Shown in pieces: positions 36,673 through 48,745 of a stretch of 64,000 bases of DNA. A program made the position numbers and the translations under genes. The notes beneath the pieces were generated by a model. The model worked only from the letters and a program-made list of their open reading frames with translations, had not been told where the DNA came from and made no database searches. How positions within the stretch are numbered: position 1 is the stretch's first letter; each line of letters starts with the position of its first letter. The DNA is from Litsea cubeba (lineage: Eukaryota; Streptophyta; Magnoliopsida; Laurales; Lauraceae), in the NCBI GenBank assembly GCA_012931725.1, contig CM022945.1, positions 102,826,432-102,890,431 of the forward strand. Reading direction: 5' to 3'.

Positions 36673-37334
36673 ATACCGAGAATTCCGTGTTGGTTCCTAT
36701 CACATTTCTTCCTTCGTCTTGCTTTCTCTTTTGCTGTTGCGTTTTGGCGTCTCACTCGCACTCACTAACGTTCGAGGTAAGTTGTTGAAACCCTAATCTC
36801 TGAAATATAGGGTTTGTGATTAGAATGTTATCCTTTCTGATGTAGAATTGATCTGTTTTTGGTGGAAAGATTGAATCTTTTCTGTTGATAGCTATGAAAT
36901 TCGTTGAAGATTTGTGTTCTTGGGTTTCTAGCGTCCTTGTTTGGGTTTGATCGTTTATGCTTTTTTTTTTGGGTAGGTTTTCGATCGGAAGTTGTTTGAT
37001 TGCTATGGTTTTATTAGGGTTTATTGGAGCTTTGAGCTATACGGACTGTGGTTTTGTGAGACATATAATATGTTGGATACGAATTGATGCAGCTTCGATC
37101 ATGGTGATCTATCTGGTTGGAACTTCTTGGATAAGCTTTGACGGCAATCGTTGGTGGAAACCCCTATCCTAACGAGTGGGGCCCACATTTGATCATCGCA
37201 GGCCCTTGCAGATTCTTATCCCCCATGATCTAGCACGGGCCTGATTGCAAAGAAATCTATGGTTAAAAGGACACTGAACTTTGGCCCTTTTTAATCAAGG
37301 GCTAGGATGATCTCACAGTGCTGATGTTTTATGG

Positions 37335-37722
37335 GGAAATTTCAAATAAGACCTTAAAATTTTGCCTTATTTCAAAAAGGGATACAAGTTTCAAAAGTTT
37401 TCAAATTAGGGCCTAAGTTTTCAATTAAGGACAACCAGTCATTGGAAGGTATTTTCCAACAATTTTTTCCTTCATGATTACTGTGGTGAGTGAGGTTGGC
37501 GGCGAAGAAAAGGAGGAGAAGATGAAGGAATTGGGGGCACATTTGGTTTCAATGAAGGGTTATTTAGGTATTTTAAAAAATTTGGGAAAAAAGTCCCCAA
37601 AAATACCTTTAAATGCGCAGTTGTCCTTGAAAACTTAGGCTCTACTTTGAAAAGTTTTGAAACTTATATCCTTTTTTGAAATAAGTAAAAAACTTATGGC
37701 CTTATTTGAAAACTTTCCATTT
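37335..37722. repeat. Foldback element, copy B
   Basis: Same inverted-repeat element as at 19585-19985, with arms somewhat shorter through small deletions. The 3.4-kb hAT lies about 15 bases downstream of it. Confidence 0.72.
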
Positions 37723-38365
37723 TTTATTGATCCTTACTAGGGATGAAAATCTGGGCCGTGCCGACACTGAAGAAGGGCCCGGCCGGGCACGGCCCATGAT
37801 AATTGCGCGGGCCGTGCCGTGCCAGGCCCAAGACCTCTTGGGTCAGCCCAGCACGGCCCTGGTAGTGCCGTGATGGGCCGGGCCCCAGCCGGGCCTGGGC
37901 CGTGCCGCCCGTGGGCGGCCCACATATCCCCCTCCCTTTTTTTTAATTTTATTTAAATTTTTTTAAAGTTTTTTAAGTCATAGAGACTTAGACTCTTCAC
38001 TCTTGGTCTTAACCATTTTCATTAAAATAAAGAAATTAAGAGAAATGAACAAGTATAATAACACTAATGATGTTTTGAAAAAATACATCAAATAAATTGT
38101 ATTTCCTTAAAATTTAAGTTACAAAAATTCAAAAAAATTACAAGTTTGAACTTGGATCAATATATATAATGAAATTCAAACCTTTTGATAAATGAAAAAA
38201 GAATAACAACTTTAAAAACCTATGATACATTCTAAAAAATAAATTACAAGTTTACAAACCTATGAGACATTCTAAAAAACAAATTACAAGTTTAAAACCC
38301 TATGATACATTCTAAAAAATAAATTAAAAGTTGCAAGTCTATTATACATTCTAAAAAAAATTATA

Positions 38366-40283
38366 CTATGATATTTCTAACGCCACTAGCTCGTCTTCTA
38401 TCTCAATCTCATTATTATCGAGGTGTTGTTTCCTATCCTCTGCTTGATACCAATCCCGTAAGCACATGCAGGTCTCAATGGTTTCTTCTGTAAGCATAGT
38501 CCTACTGGGGTCAATAAGGCGTCCACTTGCACTAAATGCCTACTCTGATGCAACTGTAGACGCTGACATTGTTAGTATATCACGGGCTATGGCGGAAAGC
38601 ACGGGAAAATTAGTTTTGAATGATTTTCACCATGCCAAAATATCAAAATCAACTTCTTCATCATCCAAGATTGTAACAGGATCGTTCCCCAGGTACATTG
38701 TTAATTCATGAAGGTTGTGAGATCCTCCGGAAGAAGATGAGTTATTTCCCTGAGATTTTCTCATAATACTCAAAATGGCATTCTTTTTTTTCTTTATGTA
38801 TTTGAGGAGGGCCTGTTGGGACCGTGGGTGCTATGGATCTACCTAATCGGGTAGCATAATCCAAATAAAGTATTTCTAATTGTGTTTTAATTGTTGTCAT
38901 GTCATTTATATTAGTTGTATTCATATTAGAGTTTATTTCATCAAGAATGGTTTCTACACCTCGTAATTTCAATCTAGGGTCTAATGCAGCAGCTATACAA
39001 ATTGTTAAAGGAGCTATTCTCCAATATGATGAAAACTTTTCCTCCATTTGTACACACATAAGTTGAAAAATTGGAAAATCTCTATACTTTTTAAAAGTAA
39101 GACTTATTTCATAAAAATGGGCTAAAGCTTGATTTGATGTGGGATAATATACCCCGGAAAAAAACAATGTTGCATCATGAAAAACTTCTAAAAAATCTCT
39201 TATTATCTCAAGAAGGGTCCATTTATCATCACTTATCTCCAAATAAAGTTGACAATATTGATTTAGTGTCATTTTATAGGCACATGATTCTTTTAATATT
39301 TTATAGATAAATTTCCATCTATGCTTTACATCATATGATATTTTCTTTGGTCTTAGATTCAAATTTACACATGTCCCTCCACCATTGTTTTCGTGAGGGA
39401 GAACAAAAAATGTATCCTACAATCCATTTAATAATCTCTAAATCATCTCTAATTAATTTCACCCCTACTTGTACGATAAGATTTATGATGTGGCATGCAC
39501 ATCTATTATGAAATAAATCTCTATTTAAATGAAGTTGAATCGAATGTTTTAGTAAATCTGCTGCGACATTGTTAGTGCTTGCATTATCTAAAGTTATAGA
39601 AATTATTTTATTTTTAATTTTATATTCTCTAAGTTTTTCAAGAATGGTGGACCCTATCCTAACACCTGTGTGTGGGAATTCTAGCATAGAAAACGCTATC
39701 ATTCTTTTCTGCATCACCCAATCACTATCAATATAATATGATGTAATTACTATGTACCCTAGATTTTGTTTAGAGGTCCATAAATCTGAAGTTAAAGCCA
39801 CTTTTCTAGGTATATTTTCAAAAATATTAAAAAAAAAAATTTCTTTCAAAAAAGTCTTTATTGCATCATTTCTAGCAGTAACTTTAGATATTTTCTGCCA
39901 TGAAGGAACAAAAGCAGACCTCAAAAATCTTTTAAAGCGTTAGCGGTATTTGTGTGTTTGCGCAAACACGTTTTCATGTGTCTATTAAGGTGGCCAATGC
40001 AGTTTGATGATTTGCCACTGAGGAGATCTTTGCAATATTTACATTGTGCCTTCTCCTCTGTTCCTCCTTTGGGACAGGGGACAATAACTTTAGCAAAATG
40101 AGACCATACAGGAGAAGTCAATCTTGTTTTTCTCTTCTTTTTAGTTGTAGAAACCGAACATGCAGGATCTTGGGGATTATTACTATCTAATTCTATGCCC
40201 TGACTTTGATCTAAATGAAAAAAACCAAGATCTTCCTCATTTAGAGAGAAGTCAAGGTTGAAAGGTTGTGATGGTCCAGCCAT
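38366..40283 (-). pseudogene. hAT transposase with BED zinc finger, broken
   Basis: The start ATG is at 40283. The first piece (40283-39921) has a BED-type finger, CKYCKDLLSG then GHLNRHMKTC. The RNase H-like core follows in two pieces (39924-39331 and 39362-38742). The C-terminal hAT dimerisation region runs to a natural stop at 38366, with the conserved phrases FPVLSAIARDIL and ASGRLIDPSRTML. Lesions seen are frameshifts near 39922, 39350 and 38745, a TGA in place of Trp at 38627-38629, and a TAG at 38540-38542. The total span of about 640 codons fits the family. It cannot make active protein as it stands. Confidence 0.9.
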
Positions 40284-40727
40284 TTTCTGAATAAAAGATT
40301 AAAAAAAAAGCTTAAATAAATAATTATATATAATGTGTTTTTTGTGATAATTTATATAAGAAAGGGGAGAAGATGAGACTTAATATATAATATTACTATG
40401 TATATTGTTACTAAATAAAAATCAAAATTAAAGATAATAAATGCCTTTATAAGAGAGGGGAGAGCTAATGGAGAAGTCCTTCTTAGTTGAACCCTCCACT
40501 TTAGAGAAGTCACCCTCACACTTCACTTCTTAGAAAACTTTGTAGAGAAAGCTTAGACTTTAGAATGAGACTTAAGAGAGTTTAGAGCCTTAGAACTTTA
40601 GAGGGAGTGTGAGAAATGAGAGAGTAGATGAGTGTAGAGAAATGAGAGGAATGAGGGCTATTTATAGAATTCCTAAGTGATAAAATGACATAAAATATCC
40701 CCTCATATGATCGTTTTATAGCAGTTT

Positions 40728-40823
40728 GGGGGGGGGGGGGGGGGGGGGGGGGGTATAATGGTACAAAATGATCTAAAGACACTAATTCCCCCCCCCCCCC
40801 CCCCCCCCCCCACCCCCACCCCC
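40728..40823. repeat. G26 run facing C24 run inside the hAT element
   Basis: G26 at 40728-40753 and C24 at 40788-40811 (followed by CCCCCACCCCC) are separated by 34 bases, so they can pair as a hairpin. Either strand could also form a G-quadruplex. They lie in the leader side of the transposase. Confidence 0.88.
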
Positions 40824-41673
40824 AAAAAAAAAAAAAATTGACCGTTTATAGCTGTTGCGGGTGGGGGGGTTTAAAATGTAAAAAACCCCATTATGACCAT
40901 TTTTTGAGAGGGGCATTTTTAAAAAATGTGACCATTGGGGCCGGGCCGGGCCGGGCCTGGGCCATGCCTCGGGCCGGGCCGGCCGCCCCCGGGCTTGGGG
41001 CACTGGCCCAGCACGGCACGGATTTTAGCCGGGCCGTGCCTTGGGTCGGGTAGGTTGGGCCCAGCACGGCCCAGCGTGACTGCCGGGCCAGGCAGGCCCG
41101 TTGACTCCAGGCACGGTTTTTTCGTGCCGGGCCCGTGCTGGGCTTGGGCCGCCCGCCCAGATTTACACCTCTAATCCTTACTGATAAAGAGGCCTTGCTA
41201 TGCATCCCACCGCCACTCCCACTTTCACTGATAAGTGGGCCCCATGAGCTGGACTTCATATGATAAGCATTCAGTCTGATCGTAGGAGAATATTTCCCAT
41301 CATACTGCAGTTACTTAAATGATAAGAAAATATGTGGAAAGAAATGCCAACTACTTGATGATCAAGATTTTTTTTACTGTAATAGTTTAGGGCCATAGAG
41401 GTTTCACGTACAGATCAATGGATACTGAAGCATCGGTTGTCTGGATCTGGGTCTCGAGGATCTTATATGATGGTTAGTCTAAACTCTAAAGGCATATATT
41501 CCTTGACAAGCATATGGGAAATTATTGTATGCTAACTTCCGCATGGGAGATACCGTGAGCTCGTGCTAAGTTGAGGCATGTGGGGGCCATCTTTGTGTGA
41601 TCCAAACCGTTCACATCACATGCCTTCTAGTGAATAGGTAGTGGTCTTGATTTCTTTACATTTGAATTGTTAA

Positions 41674-42751
41674 TTTTTTTTTTAATGTTAACTTTCATTA
41701 AAACCAAATCAGTACAAAAGAGTTATACTGATTAGGAAGAAAAGAAAAAACACAAGCCACAGAGCTAAAGACCACGAACAAAGAGCAAGAGCAGCAAACA
41801 GAGTATAGACAGTTAGTACAGAAAACAAAGCAGATAAAAGTCTGACTGACACCCAGAATCCAAGAGCGCTATCTACTTCCAATTTTACACTTACCTGGTC
41901 AGCAGGATAATCTTTGAATATTGGATTTATCTTCACCCATTGCGCTACCAAAAAATTTATCTTCTCACATAAGATTTCCTCCTTAGATTTTGTTCCTTCA
42001 AAACATCTCACATTTCTCTCCTTCCAAATGTGCCATAGGACTGCTAGAAACGAAAGACTCCATAGCTCCTTTCGTTAGGTACGTTTGGCAATTTACTTTT
42101 AAAATCAAGTGGAGTGAAGTGAAATAAAAAGAATGAATAAAATATGTAGTGGGTTATGATGGTATTTTGTTTTAAGTTGTTTGGGATGGAATATTTTTGA
42201 CTTTTTATATGGGGAAATGAAGTTTTTTTTGTCTTTTAGTTAATAAAGGTAGTTGCTTTTTTTTTTTTTTTTTTGGAAAAGATGGAGGGAGTTATGGTAA
42301 AAAGTGCTTTTGATTTGATGTTTAATTTGACTAACTTGACTTGACTTTACTAGTAAAATTACCAAACGTAATCTTATTATTAGGGTTTCCAATTGGAGAG
42401 TTCCACGCCTCAAAAAGTTGTTGAATACCTTCCGGCATAACCCATGAACATCTAAACCAGCTTAAGACAGAATTCCGTATTTTTGCCACACCTACATCAT
42501 AAAAGAAGATGACCGACATTTTCCTCATCCTCCAAGCACATTGAGCAAGCATTGACGATAATATTCCCTCTCTTCCTGAGATTGTCAATAGTTAAAATTC
42601 GTCTTGTTAGGGCTATCCATGCAAAAGCTACAACCCTGGGTGGAGCCTTGAGTTTCCAAATGCTTGCCAATTTACTTCTGCACCCCTCCCTTGCCCCCTA
42701 GAACGAGTAGAAAGATGAGACAGAAAAGACCCACATCTTGATACTATCCAA
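41674..42751 (-). mobile_element. LINE (L1-type) 3' fragment, copy B
   Basis: The same insertion as at 20516-21278, with a perfect 18-bp target duplication TTTACATTTGAATTGTTA on both sides (41655-41672 and from 42752). Minus-strand frames 42588-42331 and 42011-41709 read as ORF2 C-terminal pieces (NSVLSWFRCSWVMPEG; RCFEGTKSKEEILCEKINF). It is larger than copy A because a MITE is nested in it. Confidence 0.85.
42078..42373. mobile_element. Tourist-like MITE nested in the LINE
   Basis: The ends GGTACGTTTGGCAATTT and, on the other strand, GATTACGTTTGGTAATTT are inverted repeats. TTA flanks the left end (42075-42077) and the right end (from 42374). The copy A LINE lacks it at about 20921, so it is a private insertion in unit 2. 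Family placement rests on the TTA duplication alone. Confidence 0.65.
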
Positions 42752-43726
42752 TTTACATTTGAATTGTTATATGTTGTTGGTTTTTAATCGTATATAGGCT
42801 GTTCATGGTCAAAGCTTTGTTCCGCCTATGAAGGGGTCAGCTTATACAAATAGGTATTTAATTTAATATTTAATTCCATTATTTCAATATTTGATGAATC
42901 TAATGGTATACATTACTCCAATCAAAGTAAAACTTGTGGAGCTTACTTGTCTTTGGGTGGGTTGTGGTATGAACGGCTTGGATCAATCAAAAGTGGGCCC
43001 CAAATGATTGATGTGCAAGTTGTGTACTCCCATGCACAGACATAACCTATGTGATCTCTTCTCTAAGTATGTATGTATCAAATATGTTCCAGCAATGACT
43101 GTGATCTGAGTTCTGATGCTATTGTGCTTAGGAATGGTTAACCTCCATTTCTTATTATTTGACTTGAGTTTTCATTTTTGAAAGATAATTGAATTTTTTT
43201 TTTGTATGGCCTTTATTTTTTCCCATTTTTTGAAATTCGATTATGATTTTTCATTTTTGGAAGATAATCGAATTTTTTTTTGTATGTCCTTTTTTTTCAT
43301 TTTTAGAAATTCAGTTATGATTTCTCTAAGGCTTTCTTTATTTCCTCCTTTTTTTTCTTTTTAATTCGTCTTTAGGCTAATTATCTTCTGAATGCAGGGT
43401 CTCTCGAGCATACAAATGTCTTTATATCTTGGCAACGAATATTTGTATCTTGTTCGTTGCGATTTTTGTTTCCTGTATCGTGATCGACTGATCGTTTGCG
43501 GTGTTCTAACCTATTTTGGCATTGGACGTGATAGGTCTTGACTGTTTCTGGGGTATTTGTGAGAAGATAAATTATTTAGACTGGACACTGGATTAATAGT
43601 TGGCAACAAAAGATGCCATGAACATTTATACAGAAGGAATTTATATTTAGTTTTGAGCATATTGGGGGTTTGGGGCTTTCTAGCATTTGAAGAAGACAGA
43701 TATTAATATTAGATTAGTGGTTGGTA

Positions 43727-46700
43727 ATGGCAAACTTGTCAAAATTCTCTCTCCTTCCACCGGGATATCGTTTTCTTCCATATGATGTTGTGTTGGTTCT
43801 GCACTACCTGAAAAGAAAGGTCTTGGGAAGGCCGTTTAAACTTAAAGGAGATATTCCTGACATTGCTTTGAACAATTATTCACCTTCGGAGGTTCGAGGT
43901 ATCTCTTTTTATCTCTAATATGGTTTTGCTGTTTAGCTTTCTGTTTTATGACTATAGCTTTTTTCCCCTGTTTGACTTTAAAAATTTGTATACTGTTTTG
44001 AAACTAAGAGTTGTAGCTTCCCAGGATTCACATAGTTATGAGGATTTCATGGTATTTTTAAAAGTAAAGAGTAGTGGTGTCTAGTGTGATTTTTCTATTA
44101 CTGTTATTGGGCCACATGTTGTGAATCCAAAGCCTTCTACCAAAACCCTCATCAACACCCTCCTCAAGAAGTGGCATGCACCTAGATTTCAACCAGTCCA
44201 TAGTGATATGACGTCCATTGGTGGTGAAGTACTCTGCTGGCCATGGGTCAGTACATTTGTGAGAATTGCCTGCAGCAAGGCGCTGTTCAGATAGGGATGA
44301 ACATCTTGGGTTTGGGTCAGATCCATCCTGGATGTGTAATCTGAAGTCTGAACCCAAATCTGAATCATTAATAGGGTCAGCGTTAAGGTTACGAGATCTG
44401 TACTCATACCCAAATTCATGTTATACCTGCACCTGTACCCGAATGAAGGGGCAGACCTGTCCGACCTTGAGCCCAAATAGGTTTTTTATGCATGTATAGA
44501 ACAGTTAATATCGTAATATACATTTATATAATATGCGATCGTGGTACTGGGTTGGATAGCAGATCCTTGGGCATTGAATCTGTGGACCTGAGCCCAAAAA
44601 CTAACAATGGGGCTATCATTGGAACTAAATCAGAAATAGGTCTAAGTGTTGAACCCGTACCAATTAATTCTGTTTTTGTCCTTCGGGTATTTGAGTACTA
44701 CCCATCACCTATCTAGTGAAGAGGTTTTGATCTAATATTTTCCTGCTGTGAAGGTGGGCCACATTGTTTTTAAAAGATTAAAATGGGTTCATGTGATCCT
44801 TTTGAATGCTTGTGCTCGTAATCCTATTTATTTTATTTTAAATTATCTAAGTGGGTTTGATTTTGATTCAATGATCACCTTAATGAGAAGCTAGCTCCAG
44901 GCTGCATATTTTCTCATCGCCGACTTCTGCATTTGTTGCAGTTAATGCTCATCTCATGTTTTTTTTTTTTGCTGCAGAAATGTCTTACCCGAAGACCAAA
45001 GACCTGGAGGGCTTTTTCTTTTGTTCTCTAGGTAGTAGATATGCAAATGGGCAGAGGAAAAATCGCTCTGCTAAATGTGGGTATTGGAAAGCCACTGGAA
45101 AAGATAAAGCCATTTATAATAAATCTCATAAGGTGGGGTGGAGGAGGACTCTGACATTCCATAGAGGCAAGGCAAAAGGAAAAATAACTGATTGGCGCAT
45201 CCATGAATATAGGCTTGAAGACAAGGAGCTGCCTATTGCGAGTAACTATCAGGTGACAATTGATTTTCTTTGGGTCTGGGGGAGTGAGAGAGGAGGGGAG
45301 AGTGAAAGAGACCACATCTCTTTTTTGGGGCCAGGTATAGTATGTCACTCAGAGGTGATTGAGAACAATAACATGAATCTTCATTTTTAGAATATTTTTC
45401 ACATGCCATATTACATGTGTATAGTTATGGATTTATGGTACCAAGTATTACAAAATTATAAAAATAGCGGGTTCCTTTAAATTCCAATTTCTTAGGATGG
45501 TGAACCCATTCTTGTTTACAACTTATAACTATAATAATGTTAAAATATAACCTTATGAATATTTGCAAACTTGGGATATTTGGGCTTGTTTGATATTCGA
45601 CATGGAATTCTAAATTGCTTAATGACCCTAGGAGTATCTTAGTTATAGATATATAGACCATGCGTGACATGGAGTTGCGGTACGAGTGCTCGCGCGGAAC
45701 AGGCGAGTTGGGTCCCACAGGTGACACTGTGCGCAACGGAATGTTGGCGAGACATATGATCGGCGACGATTCGCCTCTCAATTGCCACACGCCGTGTCGC
45801 TTCACACAGAGTCCTTTTATTGCCAACCACGCGCTGAGGATTTGGGCACGGTGGCCAATCTCCACGAGCCCATACTATAAGCATGAGGTTGTGGGTTCTA
45901 GTCATGTTACCTAAAAAGGGTTGGGTTTGAATACATCTCCAATATTGTTTGCAACTTGGGATTGTACTTGCACTTTTGTAAGTAACTAGTAGGCGTTTAT
46001 TATACATTGATGGATACTTGTACTCTTGTACAAGCCCAACGTATCCATGTTGGACAGATACAATTCTTGTATCGATACCTGATACCGCATTGGTATTTCT
46101 TGGGCACCAGTTTAGCATATCCTACTTACCAAGTCTATTATTGCAAGTTATTTTAATTTTATTATTTCTCAATCTAAAGAATGTCAAAAAGGAATGTAAG
46201 CAATGATAATTTCATTAGTTCAAAAGTACTCTAAAGAAAAAAATTAGGAAACTGTATCTGTATGCATATCCTAAATTTTCAAACATGGAGAGTCATGTCA
46301 TTTTTCTTCGTATCTATATGTATGTGCCCACATCCGTATCTAGGCATCATAGGTGGGCATGGCTGTAAATAACATTCTGGGTTGATAACAACATATATCT
46401 AATGGGAATTCTCATGATTTTGGGTTTCTAATTCTCTATTTTCGATGGGAAAATATTTCAAGGATTAGTGAAGAGGTGAGAGGTGAAGGATATAAGGTGA
46501 AGATGTAGATGCAACCCTCACTTTACTAGGATTTGATTTGCCTGGGTGATGGCTGGTTTTTCATTTCCGTGTCCCCTTATCATTTCCATTATAAAGGGGA
46601 GATAATTGATGGTCATTATTGGAAATTCTCTTTTGCCTCTATAATTTTAACCACTTTAAGAAATAGAAATCTTAGAGTTCCTATGCATTCAATCACACGA

Positions 46701-48704
46701 AGCAAACCCTAAGAGGAAGAGAGTTGCATTAATCAAGAAATGAAAATAATTTTTTATAGGAACCCATTATTCAAAAGAGAAAAAATATTCCTTTCACCGT
46801 GCATTGCACAAGGATGCTTCTCAAACCTAATCATGATTCATGTAGAAACCATTTTTTCTTCATGGTTAAATAAGGATTTTGAGATTTAGAGTAAAAATCC
46901 TCTTTTTTTTCTTATCTCCAACTCCCAATAAACAAACTCCTTTCACTGGAAAGGGCAAAAAGAAGAATGGGCTGGTTGGAATGGGAACTGTTGCATGATG
47001 ATAGAGCTTTGAAATGCAAATACCTCTCTCTTTTTTCTTTTTTATTTGTTGCTAAACAAATGCCTCTCGTCTTCTAGCATTAGAAAAAAGATATCACAAA
47101 AGGGCATTTCTGTTAAGCTCCCATTTTAATGATAGTTACATTTAAAAAAAAATGGTTTTCTTATAATCTTTGCAGGGCCTTCTCTCGTCCTCCCCTTTGT
47201 GACCCATTCACATGTTCTTTTGCCAAATTATTTTCTGAAAAGTTATAATTAATAATTGAATTCTCTTATCTTCTTTGCAGAATGAATTTGTTGTTCTGTG
47301 CAAAATCTTTGAAAAGAAAAGCCGAGGTCCAAAAACTGATGAAGAGTATGAGTCACCAGTTGAGGATGATGCTGATGACTGTGTTAATGGTAACAATGAA
47401 AATGGTTCCTTGGTGTCTTTTTGGTCTGCCATCCCAAGTTCTTCACTCAGGCCAGAGGAGGGCCAAAATACAGTGGCAACCACCAGTACACTCGACTTTG
47501 AAAATAGACAGGATGCTGTACCTCCTCTTCCTACACATATTGCAACTCCCATTGTCCCTCGGCTTCATCTTTCCTCTCCTGGACATGTAATTCATAAATT
47601 CATGCTTAATACTGTATCTGATGAGGACGGTAATACTTGCAACGGAAGTGGTAGCCACCAGGTAAGCTTCATTTGATATTTGTTTCGTAGATTTATGTAC
47701 TTTTGTTATATTTATAGTTAAGTTCTCATGGAAGTGGTATTGATGATAAACGCATGGTCTAATAAGATGGCAGAACACTGTATAGTTCCAGTGTTACTCT
47801 GGAAATTTACTGGGATATGCTTTCATTGAATATGCCTTGCAGGTGGATTCAGTTCCAAGCAAAAGTACTGTTGAAGATTTGGATACTCATGGGATTTATA
47901 AGGGTCCAGAGGACATAAGTGATCATAGAGAGATAAACTCTACTGATAATTCAAATTCGATTAAGCAACTGGAAGAGGAGAATTTGTGGCAGCACCACTG
48001 TTCACCAGGGTCCATTGATTGGTTGGAAGTAAAGGATCTTTCGAATCCAAAGGGAGAAGATTGGGAGGAAGAAGATTGGGAGGCTTACATCGAGTCGGAC
48101 GACCTTCTGATCCCAGAGGCAGCCGATGTTTCCAACCAGGGGACATCGTTTCTTCCTGCCCCTAATGCCACACCAGTTTTGCCTGCTCACGAGGTAAAAC
48201 TGTCTTGTTCATTTTACATTTCACGTTTTCTTCTTTTTTTATTATAATCACTGTAATAGCGAATCTAATTGCATTTAACTTTTTTTGGGCCCAGGCAATG
48301 GACAGTTCTGAAAACATTCAGGGACATAGGGAACCAACATGTGACTCTGTTGCTTATTTACCTCTGAAAGCAGGAGAAATAGTAGGCCAATATGCCCCTC
48401 AATCATTGGCGAGAGGTATTTTTTGCTGTCCTCAGTGCCATTATGATGTTTTGAATTCACAACTTTATCTTCCTGGCTTTTATTCTGTTTAGGGAAAGTT
48501 AAGGCCCTGTTTCAGGCACTATTTTAATAAAAAAATAAAAGCTCAAAGCCCTGTTTGGCATTGTTCTTCTGAAATGGTCCTTTTTTGAAAATGAAATGTG
48601 CTGAAATGATCATATTTTAAAAAATGGCCGTATGTAACTTGTTTGGCAACATGTCATGGGCATTCCCTAAAATCAACCCTCGAGCCTTCCTTCACCATTG
48701 AAAC

Positions 48705-48745
<41 letters not shown>

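Larger units (their letters stand above)
37738..41173 (-). mobile_element. hAT transposon, 3436 bp, with decayed transposase
   Basis: The terminal inverted repeats are TAGGGATGAAAATCTGGGC and, on the other strand, TAGAGGTGTAAATCTGGGC. A perfect 8-bp duplication ATCCTTAC lies at 37730-37737 and 41174-41181. Copy A has the single unoccupied ATCCTTAC at 20003-20010. Subterminal regions are full of GGCCGTGCC/GGGCCGGGCC repeats. The transposase is on the minus strand (separate entry). It is a once-autonomous Ac-superfamily element. Confidence 0.93.
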
